64,000 bases of DNA from Paenibacillus nasutitermitis (GCF_014641075.1 NZ_BMHP01000001.1:186001-250000), one strand, 5' to 3'; counted from the stretch's first letter, positions 36,523-44,781 are shown. A program made the numbers and translations. The notes: generated by a model from the letters alone, not told the origin.

Positions 36523-37011
36523 ATGATTGCAACAGCATTGAAACGAGTGAAAAAAAGTGAAAAAGGGTTTACCTTGATTGAGTTATTGGCCGTTATTGTT
36601 ATTTTGGGTGTTATTGCGGCTATTGCGATTCCGTTGATCAGTAATGTCATCAGTAAATCTAAAACAAAATCTGATTTTGCGACTGCTCGACAAATCTATG
36701 ACGCAACCCGTATATTCGTAACTGCTGAAAAAAATGGTGAATTTAAAGAGTCAGGTGGATTAACTGTTCCGATAAAAACTCAGGGCGCTGTCACCGGATT
36801 GCAGGAAGGTGGTTATCTGGAGCCTAATATTGTACTTCCTAGCAGCAAAGAGCCAATAACCGGCGGTGAAGTTAAATTCCTGGCGACTGGTGAATTATTA
36901 TATGTAAAAATAGTAACAGGAACAGATAAAACTACATTCTATAAAGGTTCAGAAGTATTAAAAGGTGAGGGTGATGTAATTACAAACAATGTTGCTCCTA
37001 CTTCACCATAA
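36523..37011 (+). CDS. Major type IV pilin
   Basis: Prepilin of 162 residues, probably the main pilus subunit. The ATG at 36523 follows AGGAGG. The leader is short and basic (MIATALKRVKKSEKG), cleaved before FTLIELLAVIVILGVIAA, a perfect type IVa N-terminus with Glu5. The head is rich in Gly, Thr and Lys and has no Cys, unlike the minor pilins here. Ending in NNVAPTSP, it lacks the disulfide D-region of Gram-negative pilins. The gene is AT-rich compared with its neighbours, including a long A-rich leader before it (36376-36522), fitting high expression or faster divergence. A terminator follows directly, so pilin transcripts could outnumber the downstream genes. Confidence 0.9.
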   Translation: MIATALKRVKKSEKGFTLIELLAVIVILGVIAAIAIPLISNVISKSKTKSDFATARQIYDATRIFVTAEKNGEFKESGGLTVPIKTQGAVTGLQEGGYLEPNIVLPSSKEPITGGEVKFLATGELLYVKIVTGTDKTTFYKGSEVLKGEGDVITNNVAPTSP

Positions 37012-37030
37012 TTTTCTGTTTCATTCATAG

Positions 37031-37062
37031 AAGGAACCGGGTTAAGCCTCGGTTCCTTTTCC
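37031..37062 (+). terminator. Terminator after the major pilin gene
   Basis: Stem AAGGAACCGGG/CCTCGGTTCCTT followed by TTTT. It probably lets pilin mRNA accumulate above the rest of the operon. Confidence 0.85.
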
Positions 37063-37089
37063 TAATATTTCGGAAAGCGGTCTAATCCA

Positions 37090-37848
37090 ATGACAATCGC
37101 CATTACGATTTATGTATTTGTGCTCGGTCTGGCCTGCGGATCGTTTTTTAATGTGGTCGGTCTGCGAGTGCCTGCCGGGAAATCGATTATGCATCCGCCA
37201 TCAAGCTGCACAGCCTGCGGCAGCCGGCTTGGCGCCAGAGATCTGGTTCCAGTGCTGAGCTATCTGCTCAGCCAGGGCCGGTGCCGCCGCTGCGGGGCGG
37301 AGGTCTCCGCGCTGTATCCGCTTGGAGAGCTTGCAGCCGGTTTGCTTTTTGTTTGGCTTTATTTGCGTTTCGGATTTGGCGAGGAAGCGCCGCTTGGGCT
37401 GCTTCTCGTCAGTTTGGCGGTCATCATTTCCGTGTCTGACCTGAAATATATGCTGATTCCGAATAAGGTTCTGCTTGCCTTTCTCCCTTTCTTTGTTATC
37501 GTTCGCCTCCTGGCACCCGGCGGTCAGCCTTTATGGCAATACCTTCTGGGAGCAGTCGCCGGCGGGGGAGTTATTGTCCTGATTATCCTGTTGTCGCGTG
37601 GAGGAATGGGAATGGGAGACGCCAAGCTGTTTGCCCTGTGCGGGCTGGTGGTCGGCTTTCCGCATATTCTGCTCGCCCTGATGCTGGCTTGCCTGCTCGG
37701 TACGCTGGTTGGCGGGAGTCTGCTGTTCCTTGGACTAGTGAAACGAAAACAACCGATTCCGTTTGGCCCGTTTCTGGCGGCAGGCACGATAATCGCTTAT
37801 GGGTACGGCACGGCACTGATTAACGGATATCTCTCCATAATTGCCTAG
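37090..37848 (+). CDS. Prepilin peptidase / N-methyltransferase (PilD/ComC family)
   Basis: Membrane aspartyl protease of 252 residues that removes prepilin leaders and methylates the new N-terminus. The N-terminal methylase domain has the four-Cys zinc motif (CTACG, then CRRCG) near residues 40-70. The two catalytic aspartates are in VSDLKYMLIPN (about residue 117) and GGMGMGDAKLF (GxGD motif, about 177). Seven to eight hydrophobic segments are visible. It could process all three prepilins in this locus. Competence pseudopilins elsewhere in the genome may share it. Confidence 0.93.
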   Translation: MTIAITIYVFVLGLACGSFFNVVGLRVPAGKSIMHPPSSCTACGSRLGARDLVPVLSYLLSQGRCRRCGAEVSALYPLGELAAGLLFVWLYLRFGFGEEAPLGLLLVSLAVIISVSDLKYMLIPNKVLLAFLPFFVIVRLLAPGGQPLWQYLLGAVAGGGVIVLIILLSRGGMGMGDAKLFALCGLVVGFPHILLALMLACLLGTLVGGSLLFLGLVKRKQPIPFGPFLAAGTIIAYGYGTALINGYLSIIA

Positions 37849-37864
37849 CAGGATGTGATAATAA

Positions 37865-39352
37865 ATGTTTAAGATAAACGCCAAAAGAGTCGGTTTGACG
37901 ATCGATCAATCCGGCGTCCGGTATGCGGTGATGCGCAGGAGAAAAACCTGGGAGCTGGAGAGCAGCGGCATGCTTCCCCTGCCGGAGGGGACGATTGTCA
38001 ATGACCAGATTATGCAAGTGAATGAGCTTCAGAGCGCGCTCAAGCAGTGGGCCAAACAGGAGGGGCTAGCCGGCTCTATAGCTGTCCTGGCGGTTCCCAC
38101 CTCGCAAATTATCGTCCGCAAAATGAGCATTCCGACTGTCCTTGATCGTGAAGTACGCCAGCTGGTGGAGCTTGAAGTCGAAACCTCCCTTCATTTGCCC
38201 TTCGAGGATCCAGTCTATGATTATCTCAAATTAGACAAAAACGAAGACAGCACGCAGGTGCTTGTTTTTGCCGCTCCGCGCAAGCCTATCGAAATCTGCG
38301 CAGAGGTTCTGAAGGAAGCGGGCATCCGAGTGAGCGGAGCCGAAATCGTGTCAACGGCGCTAGCCCGCGCTATTTACCCGAAACCGGATCAGCCGCTGAC
38401 TGAAACCATGCTGGTCCATATAGACGATACCTCCCTGGAAATTCATATGTTTCATGACGGCAATCCGGTATTCATCCGGGTTATAAATTTTCTGGAGAGC
38501 AGCGAATACGGGGAAGCAGGCTTGTCCGATCTCCAGCTCGCCGAATGTTCTGCGGAAATTTCCCGGATGCTCAATTTCTATCAGTTCGGTCTCCATGAGG
38601 GCAGCACACGAATTACCACGGCAGTCGTCACGGGTGCCGGAGAAAGCAAAACGAGGCTTCTTGAAACACTTCGTCAATCTCTACCGGATGTGGAGATCCG
38701 CGGGAAACAAAGCGAGGCCGTTCTGGGGCCGGGGGAAGACGAAGCCTATCTGATTGCCGCCGGATTATCGATTCCTGCGGAGAAAGGTGCCGGTATCAAT
38801 CTGCTTCCACGCGTAGACATGGAAGCCAGGCAGCTTCCTTATGTAATGGTTGCAAGCCTGGTATTATGGGTGGTCGGGCTTGCGCTGATCGGTTATCTCT
38901 ATATGAATGCCAAATCGGACGCGGCCAGCTATGACAGGCAGATTCTGGAGCTGGAGGATAATCTGGTTCTTCTGGAGCACGGACTAATCGCCGGACAATC
39001 CGGTGCGGACGGTGCCAAGTCCAATCCGCTGGAGCTCATCGAACGCCTGAGCAGCCAGAAGAAGGATCCGGTTGTGTATATTCGCCTGCTTGAAGACAAG
39101 CTGCCAGGCCAGGGACTGATCCGCAGTCTCACCTACTCGGCCGAAGGGCAGATGACCATGACGGCAAGCTTTAAGAGTATGCAGGATGCTTCGCGCTATT
39201 TGCTCGATTTGCGGCAGGGCGGACTGACGCAAAATACTTTTCTTCAAAGCATCGAACAATCAACATTCAGAGCGGATCAATACACCGCAACCTACATCAT
39301 TTCTTTGAAAGAAACGGTCAGGGAAGGGGAAAGCAATGGAACAGCTGAATAA
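37865..39352 (+). CDS. PilM-PilN fusion protein of the pilus alignment complex
   Basis: One polypeptide of 495 residues combining two normally separate proteins. Residues 1 to about 305 form an actin-like PilM ATPase (VGLTIDQSGVRYAVMRR, RKMSIPTVLDREVRQLVELE, MLVHIDDTSLEIHMFHDGNP, and DEAYLIAAGLSIP). Immediately after comes GINLLPR at about 309, the signature that usually starts PilN. A single membrane helix (YVMVASLVLWVVGLALIGYLY), a coiled coil and a ferredoxin-like domain then match PilN. In most species PilM binds the first residues of PilN; fusion would make this contact permanent. The stop overlaps the PilO-like start. Confidence 0.85.
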   Translation: MFKINAKRVGLTIDQSGVRYAVMRRRKTWELESSGMLPLPEGTIVNDQIMQVNELQSALKQWAKQEGLAGSIAVLAVPTSQIIVRKMSIPTVLDREVRQLVELEVETSLHLPFEDPVYDYLKLDKNEDSTQVLVFAAPRKPIEICAEVLKEAGIRVSGAEIVSTALARAIYPKPDQPLTETMLVHIDDTSLEIHMFHDGNPVFIRVINFLESSEYGEAGLSDLQLAECSAEISRMLNFYQFGLHEGSTRITTAVVTGAGESKTRLLETLRQSLPDVEIRGKQSEAVLGPGEDEAYLIAAGLSIPAEKGAGINLLPRVDMEARQLPYVMVASLVLWVVGLALIGYLYMNAKSDAASYDRQILELEDNLVLLEHGLIAGQSGADGAKSNPLELIERLSSQKKDPVVYIRLLEDKLPGQGLIRSLTYSAEGQMTMTASFKSMQDASRYLLDLRQGGLTQNTFLQSIEQSTFRADQYTATYIISLKETVREGESNGTAE

Positions 39353-39947
39353 GAATCGTAAGCTCGCCTTGCTGCTTGTTGCCCTGATGTTCCTGGTTCT
39401 ATTGGCGGTTTATATCTATATGCTTCTTCCCAAGACCCGGCAAGTATCCGATCAGCAGGACGTCATTGCCAGGCTGGAGAGTCAAACCCGTCTGCTCCAG
39501 AAAAAGCTGGATGAGAAGAAATCGAGCGAATCCAAATACTCGCAGGAAACGGTTCAGGCCGCACTCCCGCTATGGGATAATACAGAGCAAATGTTGATGG
39601 ATCTGGAGCAAATCGGAAAAACGACCCGGGTTCAGAATGTATCGCTTGCTTTTGCAGCTGATTCTGGCGTTGACAATGAGACTTCCGCGCAGCAGGATGT
39701 CATGTCGGCGGTCAGGGAATTGAAGATCTCTTCGTCCATTAAAGGGAGCTATGCCGATATTTTGACTTATATAAGCCGTCTTGAGGCTTTGCCCCGGCTG
39801 ATCAAAGTAGACAATCTGGAGATTACCAAGCCGGATGCTTTCCAGAACAATGCCGCTATGATAACGGTCAACTTATCCTTTACGGCCTATTATGACCCTT
39901 CTTATAAGGATCTGGTTGATGAACAGCAGCTACCGTTTATGAAATAG
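39336..39947 (+). CDS. PilO-like pilus alignment protein
   Basis: Bitopic membrane protein of 203 residues: a short cytoplasmic N-terminus, one helix (LALLLVALMFLVLLAVYIYML), a coiled coil (SDQQDVIARLESQTRLLQKK), and an alpha/beta domain (SFTAYYDPSYKDL at the end). Position directly after PilMN (17-base overlap), size and layout identify it as the PilO partner of PilN. PilP and the outer-membrane secretin are absent, as expected in a cell with one membrane. A hairpin terminator closes the operon. Confidence 0.75.
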   Translation: MEQLNKNRKLALLLVALMFLVLLAVYIYMLLPKTRQVSDQQDVIARLESQTRLLQKKLDEKKSSESKYSQETVQAALPLWDNTEQMLMDLEQIGKTTRVQNVSLAFAADSGVDNETSAQQDVMSAVRELKISSSIKGSYADILTYISRLEALPRLIKVDNLEITKPDAFQNNAAMITVNLSFTAYYDPSYKDLVDEQQLPFMK

Positions 39948-39973
39948 TCCGACCCCGAGGCGGATAACCGGCG

Positions 39974-40009
39974 GACCTGCTTGCCATTTGCGGCAAGGGG
40001 TCTGTTTTT
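39974..40009 (+). terminator. Terminator of the pilus assembly operon
   Basis: GACC-TGC-TTGCC pairs with GGCAA-GGG-GTC and is followed by TGTTTTT. Confidence 0.7.
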
Positions 40010-40094
40010 AAACATACGAACATAGCTTGAAATAGGGTCCTGTGGTAATATAAAAAGGATCATAAGACAGAATTTTGACGAAACGAGGGAGACG

Positions 40095-40616
40095 ATGGCC
40101 ATGTCATTTTTCGATAAAATGAAGCAAGGCGCCAGCGACGCTGCCAAAAAAGCGCAGCAAACGGTTGAGATTACCAAACTCAAATCACAAATTTCCAGTA
40201 AAGAGAAAGAAAAGGATAAATTATTTTATCTGATTGGAACCGCCATCTATGCTTCCCATCGCGAAGGGAATATCGCTGCCTCGGAGGAAGAGGTGGTCAG
40301 CCACTGCCAGAAGGTGGATGGCCTGAATCAGGAGATTGATTTCCTGGATGAACGGATCAAGAATATCCGGTTTGAGAAAACCTGCCCTACCTGCAGTATC
40401 GTTGTTCCGCTGGATACACGTTTCTGTCCCGGATGCGGCACGGGTTTCCCGGAAGAACCAAGACCCGAGAACACCATAGGCGAAATACGTGTCATCTGCA
40501 GTCATTGTTTGACGGAGAATGATTTGAGCAGCAAGCATTGTCTGACCTGCGGGAACAAGCTGTCCGGACAGGATCCCCAGAATCTGGAATTGATGGACGG
40601 AGAACCCGAAAGATAA
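40095..40616 (+). CDS. Zinc-ribbon protein of unknown function
   Basis: Soluble protein of 173 residues. The N-terminal half is an amphipathic, probably coiled-coil region (KLKSQISSKEKEKDKLFYLIG). The C-terminal half has two CxxC...CxxC zinc ribbons (CPTCSIVV...FCPGCG and CSHCLTEN...HCLTCG). I do not recognise a function. Such proteins are often small-molecule- or nucleic-acid-binding adaptors. The start is ATG behind GAGGGAG; another ATG two codons later is also possible. It is monocistronic with its own terminator. Confidence 0.8.
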   Translation: MAMSFFDKMKQGASDAAKKAQQTVEITKLKSQISSKEKEKDKLFYLIGTAIYASHREGNIAASEEEVVSHCQKVDGLNQEIDFLDERIKNIRFEKTCPTCSIVVPLDTRFCPGCGTGFPEEPRPENTIGEIRVICSHCLTENDLSSKHCLTCGNKLSGQDPQNLELMDGEPER

Positions 40617-40649
40617 ATTTTTGTAAATCCTGTATAGTTTGGCAAAGCG

Positions 40650-40687
40650 GCTTTCAGTGCATGCACCATGCATATGAAGGCTTTTTT
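40650..40687 (+). terminator. Terminator after the zinc-ribbon gene
   Basis: An imperfect stem (GCTTTCAGTGCAT with ATGCATATGAAGGC) followed by six T. From here to about 40880 nothing is recognised. TTGACA at about 40880 may belong to the promoter of the next gene. Confidence 0.75.
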
Positions 40688-40961
40688 GGCATGTCATGTT
40701 TTTTTGTCTGATGGAACGGTTATGCTAGATGCTGCCAGTCTTTTCCTTTGGCCCGCCGAGGGTTGTTTTGGAGGCGCTCAAACAAGTTGCGCTATGGCAT
40801 AAAAGTAAACCCATCGCCAACACTGTTTCTCTAGACCCACATGCTGGCTATCAAGTAAACTGTTAAGGCACATATCTTGACAGATATGACTGATGAATAA
40901 AAATTCAGCATGATAGGCCGTATATTCGATGGACGGTTTGCATAGGAAGGGGTGCTGGGCC

Positions 40962-41858
40962 TTGGCAAACCAGTATCAAGAGATCAGGCAAGGCGAAAAA
41001 GGAGCTTGGGTCAGCATTGGCGCTTATGTGATATTGTCAGCGGCCAAGCTGGCAGCCGGTTACGGGTTTGTATCGGCAGCTCTCGTTGCGGACGGCTTCA
41101 ATAACCTGACGGATATTATCGCCTCGGCTGCAGTGCTGATCGGGCTTCGTATATCACAAAAACCCCCGGATGAGGACCATCCTTACGGCCATTTCCGGGC
41201 GGAAACGATTGCGGCGCTGATCGCGTCCTTTATTATGGCGACCGTAGGCATTCAGGTACTGATCGACGCTTGCAAATCGTTGTTTGCCGACCACCGGACT
41301 GCGCCCGCTCTATTCTCGGCCTGGATTGCGCTTGCGGCAAGTGCGGTCATGTTCGTGGTTTATATCTATAACCGGAGGCTGGCCGTGCGGATTAATAATC
41401 AGGCTTTGATGGCGGCGGCCAAAGATAATTTGTCAGATGCCCTGGTCAGTATTGGAGCGGCGGTTGGCATTATAGGCGCACAATTCGGACTGCCGTGGCT
41501 GGATCCGGTTGCGGCGCTTGCAGTAGGATTCATTATTTGCAAAACAGCCTGGGAAATTTTTTATAGTTCCACACATGCCCTTACAGATGGTTTCAACGAG
41601 AAAGAGCTTCACTCGCTGCGCGGAACGATTGAAGGCACGCAGGGTGTACGTTCGATTAAGGATATCAGAGCGCGCATTCACGGCAGCAATGTGTTGATTG
41701 ATGTCGTCGTCCAGGTTGATCCGGACCTTACTCTTCTGGAGAGCCATCGGATCAGCGATGAAATCGAACGGCGGATGGAACGCAAACACAACATCATGAG
41801 TGTCCATGTCCATGTAGAGCCGCTAGGGTTGGAAGAATTAACCCAGCCCGGTTCTTGA
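40962..41858 (+). CDS. Cation diffusion facilitator (CDF) family transporter
   Basis: Membrane exporter of divalent metal ions (Zn, Co, Fe, Mn or Cd class), 298 residues from TTG 40962. That start is preferred because it follows GGAAGGGG and gives the usual N-terminus ANQYQEIRQGEKGAWVSI. An ATG at 40929 lies upstream. Metal-site motifs in helices two and five are present: VADGFNNLTDIIAS (DxxNN) and AAKDNLSDALVSIG (DxxSD). HPYGHFRAETIAAL is the signature of this subgroup. The C-terminal cytoplasmic domain ends with HNIMSVHVHVEPLG. The DxxNN variant is seen in Mn/Fe-type CDFs, so the metal is not assigned. Confidence 0.9.
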   Translation: MANQYQEIRQGEKGAWVSIGAYVILSAAKLAAGYGFVSAALVADGFNNLTDIIASAAVLIGLRISQKPPDEDHPYGHFRAETIAALIASFIMATVGIQVLIDACKSLFADHRTAPALFSAWIALAASAVMFVVYIYNRRLAVRINNQALMAAAKDNLSDALVSIGAAVGIIGAQFGLPWLDPVAALAVGFIICKTAWEIFYSSTHALTDGFNEKELHSLRGTIEGTQGVRSIKDIRARIHGSNVLIDVVVQVDPDLTLLESHRISDEIERRMERKHNIMSVHVHVEPLGLEELTQPGS

Positions 41859-42154
41859 ATGAAGTGAGACGGCTTTTTCCAAAAAAATAAACCGGCGGTG
41901 TCCCAGACAGCGCTATTTTTTTTGCATTTTTTATTCTAAAATCGGCTGCAATGCTCATAGAATAGCCATCTAACGGACTTTTTTGGTCGATTCACAAGAA
42001 AAAGTGTTCTGTTTTCCCTGGATTTGGGTAAGAAGAGGTAAAAGCCTATAAGGGCTTATGCTTTGTTGTTTGGAGGTCAATTTTCCATAGATCATGTTGC
42101 GAAAGGATACAAGGCGGCTTATTGGAGCGGTTCAATAAAAAAGGAGGCGTTATT
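41859..42154. other. Intergenic region without recognised gene
   Basis: Between the CDF gene and the KTSC-like gene. It contains a T-rich tail near 41930, and a small hairpin AAGCCTATAAGGGCTT near 42045. No credible coding frame was found. Confidence 0.6.
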
Positions 42155-42406
42155 ATGCTTTTGCCAGTGGAATCCAAACAAATTGCTTACTGCTCGTATA
42201 ACGAAAATGAATCCGTGCTGCATGTCTATTATCATACCGGTGAAATTATCGCGTTTCCTTCCATAAACAAATTTGAATTTCAAGCTATTATTGAAGCGAC
42301 CAACCGCTACGACACACTAATGAACATCACGCAGAAAGGGCATGAATTGACGAGCTTCCGTGTGGAATGGCAATCGATGAACGCCGATACCTGGCAGAAT
42401 ATATAA
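42155..42406 (+). CDS. Small KTSC-like domain protein
   Basis: Protein of 83 residues. The ATG follows AAAGGAGG. The sequence (IAYCSYNENESVLHVYYHTG, IIAFPSINKFEFQAIIEATN) has the pattern of the KTSC domain, a small fold found alone or with lysyl-tRNA-synthetase-like contexts, of unknown role. It continues with RYDTLMNITQKGHELTSFRV. It appears monocistronic. Confidence 0.65.
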   Translation: MLLPVESKQIAYCSYNENESVLHVYYHTGEIIAFPSINKFEFQAIIEATNRYDTLMNITQKGHELTSFRVEWQSMNADTWQNI

Positions 42407-42532
42407 ATCGTAGAATACAGATAAATCCATTATGAAAAATATTTAATGACTATCCTGTTATTTTACGAAAATTGCCCCCCATATGAATCATGACGCTGTA
42501 CTTGGAAACAATTACCTGGCCATGCCGGAGAC

Positions 42533-42657
42533 CTTCCATATCTAGGGCTAAAGTACTTGCTCTGGGACCCCTAGTAAATGGATGATGATTGTCCTGGAAG
42601 CAAGATTTACCAAAGCCTTTGAAGCATAGGCATCCCTTTAAGGGGTGTTTTTTGCTT
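42533..42657 (+). ncRNA. Candidate structured RNA with terminator
   Basis: In the 477-base gap before the NlpC/P60 gene, nested complementary segments (CTTCC/GGAAG, CCAT/ATGG, CTAGGG/CCCTAG) form an extended stem over 42533-42600. A short hairpin CATCCCTT/AAGGGGTG and six T (42631-42653) follow. Together they resemble a small terminated transcript or a leader with attenuation. I could not match it to a known riboswitch class or to 6S RNA by eye. Confidence 0.4.
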
Positions 42658-42662
42658 TTGTA

Positions 42663-42676
42663 TGATAACGCTTACA
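42663..42676. promoter_or_regulatory. Probable cre (CcpA) site
   Basis: TGATAACGCTTACA matches 13 of 14 positions of the Gram-positive catabolite-responsive element TGWAANCGNTNWCA. It lies about 210 bases before the NlpC/P60 start and just after the hairpin terminator. Carbon catabolite control of that gene is inferred. Confidence 0.55.
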
Positions 42677-42883
42677 TAATACCTATATCCTATCTATTCC
42701 ATGGTAAATTAAGCCGTAAGTATGATTTATGGATGAAAGAAGCCGACCGTACAATGTAAAGGGCGTGATTGGTCCGAATGGACAAAACAGGAAGGAGACC
42801 GGCAAAAGGACTTGCACTCGCGATGATTGCAATGGAATGCATGGATCAACCTGTCCAGACTAAAAAATGGAGGTCATACTGGA

Positions 42884-43666
42884 ATGAAGAAGTTTACAAC
42901 TATGATTTTGACCCTTATTTCAATTTTATTATTGGCAGCACCTTTTACCGCGATGGCGGCACCCGCGGACAACGCCGTCCAGGCAAGCTCTGCAGGCGGA
43001 ACGATTGTTTCCTCTGTCTCCTTTCGCCAAGGACCATCGACAAGTGCCCCGCGTATGCGCTATATGAGCAGGGGAGAAGTCGTATCCGTGATCAGCCAGC
43101 CGAATGCTTACTGGTATAATGTTCGGGATTCACGGGGAGTGACCGGATATGTCAGCTCGAACTCACGATACATAAATCTGTCAGGAAAGCCTGCAGCGCC
43201 GGGCAATTCCAGTAACGGAAGCCCATCCCAGCAGGTTGAGAAAGTCATTTCTGCAGGTATGAAGTACTTGGGGACCCCTTATGAGTACGGCTCCAACCGG
43301 AACACGACGAGAACCTTTGACTGTTCCGATTTTGTGCGGACCGCGTTTAAAGACGCGCTCAATCTCACTATACCGGCGGATTCCCGGCAGCAGGGGAATT
43401 ACGTCAAACAAAAGGGCGGCGTTAAAACAAGCTGGCAGCAGCTTAAACGCGGGGATCTGATGTTCTTCATGTCCTATAAAGGAACCTCCGCCTCATCCTA
43501 TTCAGGGGTCAATAAATCGACTGCTACCATTACGCATGTGGGCATTTATCTGGGCAACGGCCAAATTCTGCATACCTATTCCAAAGCATCGGGCGGAGTC
43601 CGAACCGATAATATTGCAGGCAAGCATTGGGAGCATCGCTTCCTGTTCGGCGGAAGTGCATTATAA
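42884..43666 (+). CDS. Secreted SH3b-NlpC/P60 cell-wall endopeptidase
   Basis: Exported peptidoglycan hydrolase of 260 residues. The ATG at 42884 lies ten bases after GGAGG and starts a signal peptide (TTMILTLISILLLAAPFTAMA). A bacterial SH3 domain at about 38-100 (GTIVSSVSFRQGPSTSAPRM, YWYNVRDSRGVTGYVSS) should bind the wall. A Ser/Pro linker leads to the NlpC/P60 domain with Cys147 (RTFDCSDFVRTAF), His218 (ITHVGIYLG) and a third polar residue in ILHTYS. Such enzymes usually cut the gamma-D-glutamyl-diamino acid bond. A probable cre site lies upstream, and a very strong terminator lies downstream. Confidence 0.92.
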   Translation: MKKFTTMILTLISILLLAAPFTAMAAPADNAVQASSAGGTIVSSVSFRQGPSTSAPRMRYMSRGEVVSVISQPNAYWYNVRDSRGVTGYVSSNSRYINLSGKPAAPGNSSNGSPSQQVEKVISAGMKYLGTPYEYGSNRNTTRTFDCSDFVRTAFKDALNLTIPADSRQQGNYVKQKGGVKTSWQQLKRGDLMFFMSYKGTSASSYSGVNKSTATITHVGIYLGNGQILHTYSKASGGVRTDNIAGKHWEHRFLFGGSAL

Positions 43667-43683
43667 TAGCGGCAATAAAAGAA

Positions 43684-43727
43684 GGAAACCCCGTTATAAC
43701 AGAAGCTCTGTTATAACGGGGTTTCCT
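43684..43727. terminator. Strong bidirectional terminator
   Basis: Twenty-base perfectly complementary arms, GGAAACCCCG... and ...CGGGGTTTCC, around a four-base loop. T-runs on the minus side and TGG on the plus side fit use by both the NlpC/P60 gene and the convergent manA. Confidence 0.9.
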
Positions 43728-43777
43728 GGTTCTATTCATGATTGAATGAGTGTGGCAGCGCCTTCCGCTTCCGAAAA

Positions 43778-44746
43778 TTAAGGGGCAACGCTGCGCAGGA
43801 CCGTCATCTCACCGTCCAGTTCATAGTTTCCGAGGCTGGCCGGGAGAAGGAAACATTCTCCGGCTTTGACCGCCTGCTTACCGCCATTCCAGCTGATCTG
43901 TCCGTTACCTTCAGCAATAACCAGAATAACGAAGCTCTCCGGAGTAGTGGCGAGCTTCCACGGTGCGCGGACCAGTCCTTTTTCAACAATAAAATAAGGG
44001 GAGCGGGCAATTTGCAGCCATTCATTAGGCTGAGCCTGGTCTGTCTTCATGCGGGTTGCGCCAGCGCCCTCATAAGCGATAACATTCAGCGAATCTTCAA
44101 TATGAAGCTCGCGGAGCTGGCCGTCAAGGCCAGGGCGGTTATAGTCAAATACCCGGTAGGTCGTATCGGAATTCTGCTGAATTTCGGCGACAACGACGCC
44201 TGCGCATAACGCATGGACAGTTCCGGCCGGTATATAGAAGGCGTCGCCAGCTTGCACGGGCACTTCCTGAAGGCAATCCATGACCTTGCCGTGTTCGATA
44301 GCCTCAGCCAGCGCTGCGCGGTCAACGCCTTCCTTTAGGCCATAGATGATTTTTGCCCCCGGCTTGGCTTCGAGAATATACCACATTTCCGTTTTACCAA
44401 GCTCGCCCTCGGGAAGGCCTTCATAATCATCCGTGGGATGTACCTGAATCGACAAATCATCGTTACAGTCCAGAAGCTTGATCAGCAGCGGGAATCTGCC
44501 GTTACGCTCGGAAAATCCCCTGGTTCCAAAAAATTCACGGCCATATTGTTCCCTAATGTTGTCAAGTCCCAGACCGACCAGCTCGCCGTTCATCACTTTG
44601 GTTGTACCGTTAGGGTGATCGCCGATCATCCACCCCTCTCCAATTACGCCTTCCGGAAGTTCCAATCCAAACTGCTCCAGAGCGCGGCCTCCCCAGATAC
44701 GTTCTTTCATTTCAGCTTTAAATTGCAGTGGATATGCTTGTGTCAA
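43778..44746 (-). CDS. manA: Class I mannose-6-phosphate isomerase
   Basis: Zinc enzyme of 322 residues interconverting mannose 6-phosphate and fructose 6-phosphate. The start is TTG with AAGGAGAG seven bases upstream (LTQAYPLQF). Metal-site and catalytic regions are present: LSIQVHPTDDYEG, KTEMWYILEA and IPAGTVHALCAGV, then DYNRPGLDGQLRELH. The length matches the short Bacillus-type enzymes. It is the terminal gene of a minus-strand run but stands apart from the VOC gene by a 35-base gap, so they could be co-transcribed. Confidence 0.92.
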   Translation of the reverse strand: MTQAYPLQFKAEMKERIWGGRALEQFGLELPEGVIGEGWMIGDHPNGTTKVMNGELVGLGLDNIREQYGREFFGTRGFSERNGRFPLLIKLLDCNDDLSIQVHPTDDYEGLPEGELGKTEMWYILEAKPGAKIIYGLKEGVDRAALAEAIEHGKVMDCLQEVPVQAGDAFYIPAGTVHALCAGVVVAEIQQNSDTTYRVFDYNRPGLDGQLRELHIEDSLNVIAYEGAGATRMKTDQAQPNEWLQIARSPYFIVEKGLVRAPWKLATTPESFVILVIAEGNGQISWNGGKQAVKAGECFLLPASLGNYELDGEMTVLRSVAP

Positions 44747-44781
44747 TCGAATCTCTCCTTATCTATATAAGTGCAGGGTGT

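Noticed and set aside
42440-42660. Known riboswitch class (c-di-AMP, c-di-GMP or 6S RNA) before the NlpC/P60 gene
   Set aside because: The conserved core sequences of these classes could not be found; only generic stems and a terminator are visible.
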